Numbered from the stretch's first letter, positions 1 to 8,337 are shown. The stretch is DNA of 64,000 nt from Paenibacillus nanensis (GCF_003583765.1 NZ_QXQA01000022.1:1-64000), one strand, 5' to 3'. The notes: generated by a model from the letters alone, not told the origin. Translations and numbers: made by a program.

Positions 1-263
1 TTACCTCACCAACTAGCTAATGCGCCGCAGGTCCATCTGTAAGCGACAGATTGCTCCGTCTTTCCCGAGTCGGCCATGCGACCAACTCGCGTATCCGGTA
101 TTAGCATTCGTTTCCGAATGTTATCCCAGTCTTACAGGCAGGTTACCTACGTGTTACTCACCCGTCCGCCGCTAAGTTATCCCCGAAGGAATAACTCCGC
201 TCGACTTGCATGTATTAGGCACGCCGCCAGCGTTCGTCCTGAGCCAGGATCAAACTCTCCAGA
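1..263 (-). rRNA. rrs: 16S ribosomal RNA, 5' end (partial)
   Basis: The complement of about 222-258 reads as the conserved 5' region of bacterial 16S rRNA, with the classic 8F/27F primer site (GAGTTTGATCCTGGCTCAG) at about 239-257. The gene runs off the left edge of the window, so only about 260 nt of the 5' domain are present. The exact 5' end is placed by analogy, a few bases beyond the 27F site. The same location, after pdaB, carries an rRNA operon in B. subtilis. Confidence 0.97.
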
Positions 264-448
264 AAAGTGTTTGATTGCTCATTACGTTTGTTGCTTGAAG
301 CTTTTCGCATCGGCTAAAGCCGAGTACGAAAACTTCTTATATCTATTAACTCGTTACCGAATTAACAGGGCAGTTTCGCTCGTTGTTCAGTTTTCAAAGA
401 ACAATCTCTTTTCTTTCGTGTCGCCCGTGTCTCAGCGGCGACTTTTAT
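264..448 (-). other. rRNA operon leader with boxA-like element
   Basis: This is the transcribed spacer between the rrn promoter and mature 16S. On the minus strand it contains GTTCTTTGAAAACTGAAC (about 387-404), the sequence typical of Bacillus/Paenibacillus rRNA leaders, including a boxA-like core for antitermination by NusB/NusE. No open frame here looks real. Confidence 0.8.
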
Positions 449-478
449 AATATATCACAGGGGCCCATTTGAATGCAA
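449..478 (-). promoter_or_regulatory. rrn promoter (sigma-A type)
   Basis: On the minus strand a TTGCAT -35 (473-478) and a TATATT -10 (449-454) are separated by 18 nt. They lie about 185 nt upstream of 16S in the AT-rich region right after the stop codon of the preceding small gene. It is the best promoter match in this gap. Confidence 0.65.
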
Positions 479-517
479 CCCCTATTTTTAATTTTTTTGA
501 TTTCTCTTTCATATAAC

Positions 518-742
518 CTAGGAACGGTATGTACGAACATTTAGCGCGTAGCGCGAGAGCTCTTTCGGAGATGCGATTCTGGCATACATGCGGAAGATGA
601 TTTTGTATCTTCTTGTAATCGCGCTTTTGATGTCGCCATCTAATCTGGAGTCGTTAAGATCGAGCAGCATTTCATCGAGTTCTTTGCGAAGGACGTAATC
701 GAGTTCTTTGCATTCCTTGTCATTGAATAGTATTCCGAGCAT
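518..742 (-). CDS. Small conserved-looking hypothetical protein (74 aa)
   Basis: I do not recognise this family. The frame is open further upstream, but the start is set by an AGGAGG at 755-760, 12 nt before the ATG at 740-742. The product is short, charged and soluble, and probably helical. It has an acidic centre (KELDEMLLDLND) and a basic C-terminal half with several Arg/Lys and Tyr residues; there is no signal peptide or membrane segment. It sits between a terminator that follows the spoIIM-like gene and the rrn promoter, so it is probably transcribed alone. It could be a small sporulation or regulatory protein, but nothing in the sequence proves this. Confidence 0.6.
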   Translation of the reverse strand: MLGILFNDKECKELDYVLRKELDEMLLDLNDSRLDGDIKSAITRRYKIIFRMYARIASPKELSRYALNVRTYRS

Positions 743-795
743 AGCTGTTTGCGGCCTCCTTTGGATGTATGGTGCGTATGGACCGTCGTGAGACG

Positions 796-840
796 TACAA
801 AAAAGCGGCTCCTTCGCTAATGCGTTTGGACGCCGCCTTA
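796..840 (-). terminator. Rho-independent terminator after spoIIM-like gene
   Basis: On the minus strand GCGGCGTCC pairs with GGAGCCGC (one bulged G), followed by a run of six T. It lies about 35-75 nt downstream of the stop codon of the spoIIM-like gene. Confidence 0.8.
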
Positions 841-873
841 CTGTTATGCTCAAATTATGGAAAGATTATTACA

Positions 874-1494
874 CTATTTTAACAACCAAGTTGTTATTGT
901 GCTTTCAATGACGGATGCAATCAACAGCGCTACGGTCAAAATGACGATCATCGGCACGGTTCGAATCGCAAAATGCTCGATCTCCTTCCCGATACCGCCC
1001 AGCTTCCCCCGAGCAAAAACCAAGCTTCCCGACGCACGGAACACAAGACCTCCAAACTTCAAGCCGTAAGCGCAAGCAAAAATAATCGCCGGAATTTCAA
1101 TGATGCCATGCGGAAGCAGTCCCTTTACGATAATCTCCCACACGGGCAAAGCGTCCGGAGAAGTGGAGTTCGATGCAGCTTCAAGGAGATATCCAATGAC
1201 CATGCCGTTCGTGACAATAAAGAAAAACGGAATGACTCCGTAAAAGGCGCCCAGATACATAATCAAGATGGACTTTATCGCGTTGTTTAGAAATATAACA
1301 AGCATCATGAGCAGCGTATTGTTTCCGACCATGTCCACTAGCTGCCCCAGCCCTTCTAATTGTCCGTTAAGGAACGAATGAAAGCTGGTATTGGTACCGC
1401 CCACAACAATACTTGCAAAAAACAAAATAAACGAAAAGCTAATATATCCCCGCATCTCTTTAAAATGCTGAATGATCGCGCTTGGCTTGAACAA
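874..1494 (-). CDS. SpoIIM-family (DUF95) membrane protein
   Basis: This is a 206-aa integral membrane protein with about five hydrophobic segments (roughly residues 17-37, 58-78, 80-103, 120-145 and 180-200). The central segment NNAIKSILIMYLGAFYG and the following GMVIGYLL are typical of the stage II sporulation protein M superfamily. In B. subtilis, SpoIIM works with SpoIID and SpoIIP in engulfment. Whether this copy has that role, or is one of the general DUF95 paralogues, cannot be told from sequence alone, so no symbol is given. The start is a TTG (1492-1494) preceded by GGGGGTG with good spacing; no nearby ATG fits. It is transcribed away from pdaB. Confidence 0.8.
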   Translation of the reverse strand: MFKPSAIIQHFKEMRGYISFSFILFFASIVVGGTNTSFHSFLNGQLEGLGQLVDMVGNNTLLMMLVIFLNNAIKSILIMYLGAFYGVIPFFFIVTNGMVIGYLLEAASNSTSPDALPVWEIIVKGLLPHGIIEIPAIIFACAYGLKFGGLVFRASGSLVFARGKLGGIGKEIEHFAIRTVPMIVILTVALLIASVIESTITTWLLK

Positions 1495-1553
1495 ATGAAC
1501 ACCCCCGCAGCATAGGCTTCAATCAAAGATTGCTCTTATTTTTAAAAGAGAAC

Positions 1554-1581
1554 GAATATCTCCGGTGTACGAGCATAGATT
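1554..1581 (+). promoter_or_regulatory. Possible sigma-E promoter of pdaB
   Basis: GAATATC (1554-1560), 13 nt, then CATAGATT (1574-1581) resembles the sigma-E pattern (KMATATT and CATACAMT). It lies about 70 nt upstream of pdaB, a gene expected to be expressed during sporulation. The match is imperfect. Confidence 0.35.
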
Positions 1582-1649
1582 GTACTACAAACGCAAAATG
1601 TTAAACGCCCTCCTTGCGGGGCGAAGAAAAGAGAGGAGCGCTTTTCACC

Positions 1650-2450
1650 ATGAACATGTTCTACGTCATGAACGGCAAAAAGCTGAAAAGGTACTTTTTT
1701 ATTATGATCGCGTTGGTCTTCTCCATTGGCATTATCTATTCCGAACGGGACAACATCACGGTATTTGCGCCTCAACAGCCTGCCGCCATCTATAGCGTTC
1801 CAACCGATAAGAAGGTTGTCGCGCTGACGTTCGATATTAGCTGGGGGGACAAGCGTGCCGAGCCTATTCTGGAAGTGCTGAAGGAAAAGAACATCAAGCA
1901 AGCCACCTTCTTCTTATCCTCTCCATGGAGCCAAGCCCATCCTGACCTCGTGAAAAAGATTCAAGATGCGGGCTACGAAATCGGCAGCCATGGACACAAG
2001 CACGACTTCTACAGCAAACTTAGCGATGAAGAGATCCGCAAGCAGATTCAGACGGCGCATACGATTTTGTCCGATATAACGGGCAAACAGCCGAATCTGA
2101 TCCGCCTCCCTAACGGCGACTTCGACAAAAGAGTTCTGCGCATCGCCGAGGAGCTGCAGTACAAAGTCATTCAATGGGACACCGATTCCATGGATTGGAT
2201 GAATATCGGCACGGACAAAATTATTAACCGCGTCGTCTCCCGCACGCACCCTGGCGATATTATACTGATGCATGCCAGCGATACGGTCACGCAAACCCAT
2301 GAAGCTTTGCCGGCCATTATCGATCAGCTTCGCGCCGATGGCTACGAGTTCGTCAGCGTCACGCAGCTGATTACGCAAACCGAAACGGAAGGCAGCGCCG
2401 TGCAGGATAAGCAATCGATGTCGCCAGAATCCGCCGTTTCACTTCAATAG
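1650..2450 (+). CDS. pdaB: Sporulation polysaccharide deacetylase PdaB
   Basis: This 266-aa protein has an N-terminal membrane anchor (about residues 14-31) and an extracytoplasmic NodB-type deacetylase domain. Motif 1 is TFDISWGD (60-67), motif 2 is the metal-binding SHGHKHD (113-119), motif 3 is RLPNGDFDKR, and a later strand ends DIILMHASD. The TFDISWGD form, in place of the usual TFDDG, is the mark of the PdaB subfamily, which is needed for spore cortex maintenance in B. subtilis. The ATG at 1650 is chosen because GAGAGGAG at 1631-1638 precedes it. It faces kbaA, matching the B. subtilis gerD-kbaA-pdaB-rrn neighbourhood. Confidence 0.92.
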   Translation: MNMFYVMNGKKLKRYFFIMIALVFSIGIIYSERDNITVFAPQQPAAIYSVPTDKKVVALTFDISWGDKRAEPILEVLKEKNIKQATFFLSSPWSQAHPDLVKKIQDAGYEIGSHGHKHDFYSKLSDEEIRKQIQTAHTILSDITGKQPNLIRLPNGDFDKRVLRIAEELQYKVIQWDTDSMDWMNIGTDKIINRVVSRTHPGDIILMHASDTVTQTHEALPAIIDQLRADGYEFVSVTQLITQTETEGSAVQDKQSMSPESAVSLQ

Positions 2451-2453
2451 ATA

Positions 2454-3077
2454 CTAACCAGCCGATTTCGCGGGCACAGACGCGGAGTCGGTTGTTTCTT
2501 TTTTGAGCAGACGGTGCATCATCATATTCTGGTATGCATTACAAATAAACAACGGGAACATCATAAAGACGATAGCCGCAATATTCGTCTCCCCTTGCAG
2601 AGCCGGCCAAGCCTCGATAAAGGTAATGACGAACATTAAAAACATTGTCGGCACAAAGGCGCTTTTGTTCGTCTGCTTCACTTTCAGCCAGGATACCCCC
2701 AAGGATGCGATGAGCGTAATGAGCGGCAGCACCCAGAAAAACCAATCGTTCGTGCGGTCTTCAAACAACACGTATCCGAGCATAAATACAGCAAACAAGG
2801 TTGTGTAGCCCTGAAGGGTGTTCCATAAATATTTTTTGCGGAACACGCTAAGCGCAATATAGTTTAAAGTCAGATACGCAAAAAAGCCCATCTGGCTGAA
2901 GGCTCCGATCATAAGCCCCGAGATTCCCATCATTAGCGCATTAAAGCCTGTCGCCTCAAACCCAAGAAAACCAAATTCTTGATCGGTCAACAGCATGATC
3001 GAACCGATAACGACGCAAACCAGCATCCCTACCGCCATCGTACTCCAAAATAAAAAGAACCATTTGCGTAAGTTCAC
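2454..3077 (-). CDS. kbaA: KinB-signalling pathway activator KbaA
   Basis: This 207-aa multi-pass membrane protein has about six hydrophobic helices. In B. subtilis, KbaA is needed for activity of the sensor kinase KinB, which feeds the Spo0A phosphorelay. Recognition rests on the overall sequence (ISGLMIGAFSQMGFFAYL, ALSVFRKKYLWNTLQGYT) and on its place between gerD and pdaB. The start is a GTG (3075-3077) behind a strong GGAGGAGG. Its 3' end lies 3 nt from that of convergent pdaB, with no obvious terminator between them. Orientation relative to gerD and pdaB differs from a simple single operon. Confidence 0.88.
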   Translation of the reverse strand: MNLRKWFFLFWSTMAVGMLVCVVIGSIMLLTDQEFGFLGFEATGFNALMMGISGLMIGAFSQMGFFAYLTLNYIALSVFRKKYLWNTLQGYTTLFAVFMLGYVLFEDRTNDWFFWVLPLITLIASLGVSWLKVKQTNKSAFVPTMFLMFVITFIEAWPALQGETNIAAIVFMMFPLFICNAYQNMMMHRLLKKETTDSASVPAKSAG

Positions 3078-3182
3078 GTTTATCCTCCTCCAATGTTTGC
3101 GGACGCAAACATCCTTCGTAAGCAGCTTTTAGCCATTCCCTTTATTTTACCACGATCACATCAAAAAGCTAATGCCCGTCCA

Positions 3183-3211
3183 TGATAAAACGGTGAACAA
3201 TGCACATAATA
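3183..3211 (+). promoter_or_regulatory. Weak candidate sigma-G/F promoter of gerD
   Basis: TGATA (3183-3187), 17 nt, then CATAATA (3205-3211) resembles forespore promoters, whose -10 is CATnnTA. gerD is forespore-expressed in B. subtilis. The -35 is poor, so this is only a suggestion. Confidence 0.25.
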
Positions 3212-3303
3212 ACTAACAATCCAGCGCTAAGTCCGGCGCAATTTCGCGCAGGGCGCTAGCCTCCACACTGCCAAGCATTGACATAGAAGGGAGCAAGCAG
3301 GAC

Positions 3304-3990
3304 ATGCGCATTCGATGGGCTTTATCCTCATCTCTTATAGCGTTCACTTTGGTCTTAACAAGCTGCGGCGGAACTACACAGGCGAGCACGCAGCAGCTCA
3401 GCTATAAGGATGTCAAGTCGATGGTTATTGATATTCTAAAGACGGAAGACGCTCAAAAGGCGCTGCAGGAATCGTCACAGCAACTCTCCGGATATAGCAC
3501 GCAGCAGTCTAAGCTGCTGTCCGTTCAGGATCAAGAAGAAGTTCGTCTTGCGGTAAAAGATGTCATCAGCTCGCCCGAATACGACAAAGTCATTAAAAAG
3601 CTGATGACGGACACGCGTTTTGCCGGCGAATTCGCGAAATCGGTCATGAAGGAAAATAAAGACATTCACAAAGAATTGATCAAGGATCCTTCTTACCAGC
3701 AGGAGTTGGTTAAAACGCTGCAAAACCCGGAGATGGAGAAAATGATTCTCCAGGTATTAAAAAGCGCTCAATACCGTAAAGAGGTAATGTCGCTGATGCA
3801 GGAGTCTATGCAGAACCCTCTCTTCCGTCTGGAAGTGCTGGATCTCATGAAGAAAGCCGTTCAAGAGGAGCTTACAACGAAGCCAGATGAAAAAGTGAAG
3901 TCCCAAGAAGAAGGTCAAGGCGGCAGTGAAGGCGGAGACAGCGGCGGCGAAGATGGCAGCGGCGGGGGAGAAGGCGGCGGCGAGCAGTAA
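3304..3990 (+). CDS. gerD: Spore germination lipoprotein GerD
   Basis: This 228-aa lipoprotein has a signal peptide ending in the lipobox LTSC (lipidated Cys21). Then comes a long, charged, helical region in which short motifs around SxEYxKVIKKLMTD, DPSYQQELVKTLQNPEM and SAQYRKEVMSLMQE repeat. This is typical of GerD, the scaffold that clusters nutrient germinant receptors in the inner spore membrane. The C-terminal 30 residues are a Gly/Ser/Glu low-complexity tail. A GAAGGGAG site precedes the ATG. It is monocistronic and is followed by a strong hairpin shared with convergent salA. Confidence 0.9.
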   Translation: MRIRWALSSSLIAFTLVLTSCGGTTQASTQQLSYKDVKSMVIDILKTEDAQKALQESSQQLSGYSTQQSKLLSVQDQEEVRLAVKDVISSPEYDKVIKKLMTDTRFAGEFAKSVMKENKDIHKELIKDPSYQQELVKTLQNPEMEKMILQVLKSAQYRKEVMSLMQESMQNPLFRLEVLDLMKKAVQEELTTKPDEKVKSQEEGQGGSEGGDSGGEDGSGGGEGGGEQ

Positions 3991-4005
3991 TTCCTGAAGA
4001 AAAAG

Positions 4006-4065
4006 AAGCCCATGCGGTTGGAAGCAAGGCTCCGGAAGGAGCGGCTCCCAACTGCATGGGCTTTA
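4006..4065. terminator. Bidirectional terminator between gerD and salA
   Basis: An inverted repeat (AAGCCCATGCGGTTGG at 4007-4022, complement at 4048-4063) has a purine-rich left flank and T-rich right flank. It can serve both converging genes. Confidence 0.8.
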
Positions 4066-4098
4066 TCATGGAATGAAATGGATTAAAGATTCGGAGCC

Positions 4099-5172
4099 TT
4101 AACGTTCGCAGCGCGCCATAACGCTCTCCGCAAGCTCCAGGTATAGCGCGCCTGTCTCCGTATCGGCTTTATATACCGACGGCGAGAAGTCAGGCTCCGA
4201 CGGATGATTATCCGGCGCGCCAAGCGGGATTTGCGCCAGCAGGTCGCAATGCAGCGTCTCCGCCAGCTTGCCTCCTCCCCCTCTGCCGAACACGTATTCC
4301 TTCTCCCCTGATTTGGATACGAAGTAAGACATGTTTTCCACAACGCCGATAATTTCATGCTCGGTTTTGATCGCCATCGCGCCTGCGCGGGCAGCGACGA
4401 ATGCGGCAGTTGCATGTGGCGTCGTCACGATAATCTCCTTGCTTTGCGGGATGATCTGATGCACGTCGAGCGCAACGTCACCTGTTCCCGGCGGCAAGTC
4501 GAGGAGCATGTAGTCGAGCTCGCCCCACTCGATTTCTTGGAAGAAGTTGCGCAGCATCTTGCCGAGCATCGGACCGCGCCATACGATCGGGCTGTTGTCT
4601 TCGACGAAAAAGCCCATTGAAATCACTTTGACGCCGAAGCGTTCTATCGGGATGACGCGCTCGTTCACGACGACCGGGCGCTCCTCGATGCCCATCATAT
4701 CGGGCACGCTGAAGCCGTAGATGTCCGCGTCGATGATGCCGACGCGCTTGCCTTTACGGGCCAAGGCGACCGCCAGATTGACGGTCACCGTGGACTTGCC
4801 GACGCCGCCTTTGCCGCTGGCGACGGCGATAAAGGTTGTCCCGCTGCCGGGTCCGAGCAGCGGGCTGGCCAGGCCGGCCCCGTGCCCTTGTACGGGGCCG
4901 CTCGCGCCTCCGGCGGGCGCAGCCTGCGCGCCGCCCGCCGGAGGCGCCGCCTCGTCCCGAAACCGGCAATGCACGGTTTCGACGCCGAGCGGCGCCAGCG
5001 CCTCGCGAAGCGAGGCCTCGAGCGCGGGCTGGCGCTCCGCGCTCGCTCCCAGAACCGTCAGCGATACTTGACGGTTCCTCACCATGACGTCGCGGAAGCT
5101 GATGCCTTCCGCGCTGTATCCGGAGGCCATCGCCGTTTCGATGGCCTGTACTGCTTGCTCGCGTGTCAACAT
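4099..5172 (-). CDS. salA: Mrp/NBP35-family P-loop ATPase (SalA)
   Basis: This is a 357-aa protein. Residues 1-72 form a MIP18/DUF59-like domain. Residues 75-112 are a Pro/Ala/Gly-rich linker of very high GC. Residues 113-357 are a deviant Walker NTPase with GKGGVGKS at 120-127, switch I DADIYG and Walker B LLDLPPGTGD. Fe-S carrier Mrp proteins usually have a CxxC after the NMSYF segment; here it reads NMSYFVSKSGEKEYVF, without the cysteines, as in the SalA branch. B. subtilis SalA is an ATP-responsive regulator of scoC. It lies downstream of cwlD as in B. subtilis. The start ATG follows AAAGGTGG. Confidence 0.85.
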   Translation of the reverse strand: MLTREQAVQAIETAMASGYSAEGISFRDVMVRNRQVSLTVLGASAERQPALEASLREALAPLGVETVHCRFRDEAAPPAGGAQAAPAGGASGPVQGHGAGLASPLLGPGSGTTFIAVASGKGGVGKSTVTVNLAVALARKGKRVGIIDADIYGFSVPDMMGIEERPVVVNERVIPIERFGVKVISMGFFVEDNSPIVWRGPMLGKMLRNFFQEIEWGELDYMLLDLPPGTGDVALDVHQIIPQSKEIIVTTPHATAAFVAARAGAMAIKTEHEIIGVVENMSYFVSKSGEKEYVFGRGGGGKLAETLHCDLLAQIPLGAPDNHPSEPDFSPSVYKADTETGALYLELAESVMARCER

Positions 5173-5277
5173 AATATGTGTCCCACCTTTATGGAATAAA
5201 AGAGCTTATGCTATCTATTATAGCACAGGAAGTCCCAAAATCATGAAGGCCCGCTCTTCTCCCCGCAATGTGCTCCT

Positions 5278-6072
5278 TTACTTGCCGTTCTGAAGCTCGA
5301 TCTGCTCCTGCGCGCTGCCGCTCAGCTTCTCTCCCGAAGAATAGCGAAGAATGCCCTGATAGATCGAAGCCGCCACCTTGCGCTGGTAGTCCGAATCGAC
5401 CAGACGCTGCGCCTCGCCGGGATTCGATAAGAAACCAACCTCAACAAGCGCCGTCGGCACATCCTTGATCGCTTTCATCAAATAGACATCCTTCTTGGTT
5501 GAGGCGATCCGCGTCGTGTTCTCCAAATTGCGCTTAATTTCATCCTGGATGAAATGAGCCAGCAGCTTGTTATCCGGATGGTTCGACGGATGGTAGAACG
5601 TCTGCGCGCCCGACCACCTCTCCTGCGGAATACTGTTCATATGAATGCTGACGACGATGTTAGCTCCGCTTTCATTGATCAGCTTCGCTCTGCGGATCAA
5701 ATCCTCTGTTTTCCGTTTGCTGTAGGCGTTGGCATCTCCCGAAGCGAGATCGTAATCGCCTTCCCGGGTCATAATGACCGTCGCTCCCGCCTGCTGCAAA
5801 TAATCCCGTAAAAAAATCGCGATCGCCAGATTCAGGTCCTTCTCTATGACGCCGCTTTTACTGACGGCTCCCCCATCGGCTCCGCCATGACCTGCGTCAA
5901 TAGCGATCGTTTTGCCTGACAGCGGCAGCGTCCAATACGACCAGGTGCCTGTTGTCGGCATCGTCTGCCGCAGCAGCAGTCCGGTCAATACAAGAACAAG
6001 CATGGCCACCGCTATTCGAAGCATTCCCTTGTAGGTCATCCATACTACGAAATGCCGCTTCAGTCGGCGCAT
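5278..6072 (-). CDS. cwlD: Germination-specific N-acetylmuramoyl-L-alanine amidase CwlD
   Basis: This 264-aa protein has an N-terminal membrane segment (about residues 17-36) and an Amidase_3 domain. Zn ligands can be read in DAGHGGADGG (His), the EKDLNLA glutamate and VVSIHMNS (His), with the catalytic Glu in TALVEVGFLSN. CwlD removes the peptide from muramic acid so that muramic-delta-lactam can form in spore cortex. The frame is open eight codons further upstream, but GAGGTGG at 6081-6087 with 8-nt spacing sets the ATG at 6070-6072. It is followed by salA on the same strand. Confidence 0.93.
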   Translation of the reverse strand: MRRLKRHFVVWMTYKGMLRIAVAMLVLVLTGLLLRQTMPTTGTWSYWTLPLSGKTIAIDAGHGGADGGAVSKSGVIEKDLNLAIAIFLRDYLQQAGATVIMTREGDYDLASGDANAYSKRKTEDLIRRAKLINESGANIVVSIHMNSIPQERWSGAQTFYHPSNHPDNKLLAHFIQDEIKRNLENTTRIASTKKDVYLMKAIKDVPTALVEVGFLSNPGEAQRLVDSDYQRKVAASIYQGILRYSSGEKLSGSAQEQIELQNGK

Positions 6073-6212
6073 CAAAAAAACCACCTCGTCTTCCATATCG
6101 ATGAGTGCTCGCTTCCGAAGGCTGTATCCGTGGGATAAGCCTTATGCGTACATTCATGTATATGGGACAAGATGGTTATTTATGTGCTTTGCAGCTATTC
6201 AAAAAATGATCC

Positions 6213-7379
6213 TTAACCGACCGGCTGTTCCGTCATGCCTTCGATCAAAATTTTCGCAACCTCTGGACGCGAAAACTCCGGCGGAGGGCAAATGCCGTCG
6301 CGAAGCATGCCGCGGACCTTTGTTCCGGAAAGCGTTAAATGCGCCGACTTGTCATGCGGACAGGTCTTGGTCGTTGCCATGTTGCCGCAAGTCGTGCAGT
6401 AGAAGCTGTGCTCGAAATACAGCGGCGTAATGCCGAGATCTTCAGCCGGAATCGACTTCAGCAATTCCTGCGCTTCATACGTGCCGTAATAATCGCCGAC
6501 GCCCGCATGGTCGCGGCCTACGATGAAATGGGTACATCCATAGTTTTTGCGAACAAGCGCATGGAAAATCGCTTCGCGAGGACCCGCGTAACGCATAGCC
6601 GCCGGGAACACGCCCAGGAATACACGGTCCGCCGGATAATAGTTCTCCAGCAGCGCCAGGTAGCTCTTCATGCGCACGTTAGCCGGTACGTCGTCGGACT
6701 TTGTTTCGCCGACCAGCGGGTTCAGGAACAAAGCGTCCACGATTTCCATTGCCGTTTTCTGAATGTATTCATGCGCGCGGTGAACCGGGTTGCGCGTCTG
6801 GAAGCCAACCACCGTCTTCCAGCCTTTCTCCGCAAAGATACGGCGCGTTTCAGCAGGGTCGAAATAAAACTCCTGGAACTTCTCCGGCTGCGGACGGTTC
6901 AGAACGGTAATCGAACCGCCAACATAGGTGGACGGACGCTCAAGAAGCTTCTGTACGCCCGGATGCGCGAGATCATCGGTCTTAAACACGTTTACCGCTT
7001 CTACCTTTTGATCCACGGAGTAAATGCTTTCTACGTTAATAACGCCATACGTTACGCCGTCTTCGCCGATAAGCGCCGCGCGTTCGCCAACCTTCAGCTT
7101 GGATACCGTCTCTTCTTGAACAGCCAACGTAATCGGAATGCTCCATACGAGACCGTTCGCCAGTCTTGTATGATGAACGACGGACTTGTAGTCCTCTTCG
7201 TTCAGGAATCCAGTCAGCGGGGAAAAAGCGCCAACGCCGATTAAATCCAGGTCCGAAATCGTCCACGTGTTAATCGTGATAGGAGTAAGACTTTTGGCTT
7301 CTTGAAGAAGCGATTCGCGCTCTGCGCCTTCGGCGATCCGGTTAACCAGTACGCCGCCATGAGGTAGAATCTGACTCAT
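6213..7379 (-). CDS. sat: Sulfate adenylyltransferase (ATP sulfurylase)
   Basis: This 388-aa enzyme makes adenosine 5'-phosphosulfate from ATP and sulfate, the first step of assimilatory sulfate reduction. It has the N-terminal PUA-like domain and the catalytic domain with QTRNPVHRAHEYIQ (HxxH-type nucleotide site) and GRDHAGVG. Length fits the monofunctional bacterial form with no APS kinase domain. AGGAGG precedes the ATG. The gene starts 33 nt after the cysH stop codon, so the two form an operon driven by the promoter at 8157-8185. Confidence 0.95.
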   Translation of the reverse strand: MSQILPHGGVLVNRIAEGAERESLLQEAKSLTPITINTWTISDLDLIGVGAFSPLTGFLNEEDYKSVVHHTRLANGLVWSIPITLAVQEETVSKLKVGERAALIGEDGVTYGVINVESIYSVDQKVEAVNVFKTDDLAHPGVQKLLERPSTYVGGSITVLNRPQPEKFQEFYFDPAETRRIFAEKGWKTVVGFQTRNPVHRAHEYIQKTAMEIVDALFLNPLVGETKSDDVPANVRMKSYLALLENYYPADRVFLGVFPAAMRYAGPREAIFHALVRKNYGCTHFIVGRDHAGVGDYYGTYEAQELLKSIPAEDLGITPLYFEHSFYCTTCGNMATTKTCPHDKSAHLTLSGTKVRGMLRDGICPPPEFSRPEVAKILIEGMTEQPVG

Positions 7380-7412
7380 AATCGTTTAAATCCTCCTAAA
7401 TGTATGGCTTTC

Positions 7413-8108
7413 TTATTTATGCAATCCGCACTCCGTTTTCTCTTGGCCAGACCAGCGTCCAGCGCGAGGGTCTTCGCCCGGCATTACTTGACGCGTGCAG
7501 TGCTCACAGCCGATGCTTGGGTAGTTGTTGTCATGCAGCGGATTATAGACGACGTTGTTCTCACGGATGTAATTCCACACGTCTTCACTTGTCCAGCTTG
7601 CGATCGGATTGAATTTCACGAGACCAAACTTCACGTCATATTCGATCTTCTTCGCGTTCGCGCGAGTAGGCGCTTGGTCGCGGCGAATGCCTGTAATCCA
7701 AGCCTCATACTTCGAAAGGATCTTAGTCAGCGGTTGAACTTTCCGGATATCGCAGCATTTGTTCGCGTCGGATTTCCACAGTTCTTCGCCATATTGTGCA
7801 GCCTGCTCTTCCGGAGTGATTTCCGGCTTTACTTCTACGAATGGAATGCCAGGGTAACGCTCAGCCAGGCGGTCGCGCGTCTCGTACGTTTCTTTGAAGT
7901 GGAAATCCGTATCCAGGTAGAAAATATCCGTCTTCGGGCTAATCTTCTGAAGCATGTCTACAAGAACAACATCCTCTGCGCCGAAGCTGCACGCAAATGT
8001 AATGTTCGGGAATGTTTCAACGGCAAAACGAATAATTTCTTCCGGTGTTGCGTTCTCGAGCTCAACTGCTTGCTTCGCGATTAAAGCTTCTTTTTCAAAC
8101 AGATTCAT
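7413..8108 (-). CDS. cysH: Adenylyl-sulfate (APS) reductase, [4Fe-4S] type
   Basis: This 231-aa PAPS-reductase-family protein has the P-loop-like SFGAEDVV (41-48), the Cys pair 118-119 and CEHC (201-204), which together ligate a [4Fe-4S] cluster, and the C-terminal catalytic ECGLH motif (Cys227). The four cluster cysteines mark the APS-using type (CysH of Bacillus, often called APR) rather than the cluster-free PAPS reductase of E. coli. It acts directly on the product of the downstream sat gene. GGAGG lies upstream of the ATG. Confidence 0.93.
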   Translation of the reverse strand: MNLFEKEALIAKQAVELENATPEEIIRFAVETFPNITFACSFGAEDVVLVDMLQKISPKTDIFYLDTDFHFKETYETRDRLAERYPGIPFVEVKPEITPEEQAAQYGEELWKSDANKCCDIRKVQPLTKILSKYEAWITGIRRDQAPTRANAKKIEYDVKFGLVKFNPIASWTSEDVWNYIRENNVVYNPLHDNNYPSIGCEHCTRQVMPGEDPRAGRWSGQEKTECGLHK

Positions 8109-8156
8109 GCGAATGACCTCCGTTATTAATTCCTAGTAATTTGCTCTGTATTAAAG

Positions 8157-8185
8157 ATTATACGCTAGTGATGCCCTCAGTTCAA
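8157..8185 (-). promoter_or_regulatory. Sigma-A promoter of cysH-sat
   Basis: TTGAAC (8180-8185), an exact 17-nt spacer and TATAAT (8157-8162) lie on the minus strand about 50 nt upstream of cysH. No S-box or other riboswitch fits in the short 5' UTR, so any sulfur control would be by a DNA-binding regulator such as a CymR-type repressor. I see no clear operator. Confidence 0.85.
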
Positions 8186-8293
8186 TGATAACTTTTTCCC
8201 TTGATGATTTGTTTCATGAGGGCCATTATCCATTAAATGAAAAAAGGCATGGGCATGTTCCAGCATTCGTTCCCGCTTTGCGGTCAATACGCA

Positions 8294-8328
8294 AAAAACG
8301 CCTTCTCTGCTGAGCAGAAAAGGCGTTT
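8294..8328 (-). terminator. Terminator of rplM-rpsI
   Basis: AACGCCTTTTCTGCT pairs with AGCAGAGAAGGCGTT (one mismatch), followed by six T on the minus strand, just downstream of the rpsI stop. Confidence 0.9.
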
Positions 8329-8337
8329 GTTTGAATA

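Noticed and set aside
76..450. 124-codon plus-strand frame at the left edge
   Set aside because: It lies antisense to 16S rRNA and its leader.
8109..8156. S-box (SAM riboswitch) upstream of cysH
   Set aside because: The 5' UTR is only about 45 nt from a clear promoter, far too short for that fold.
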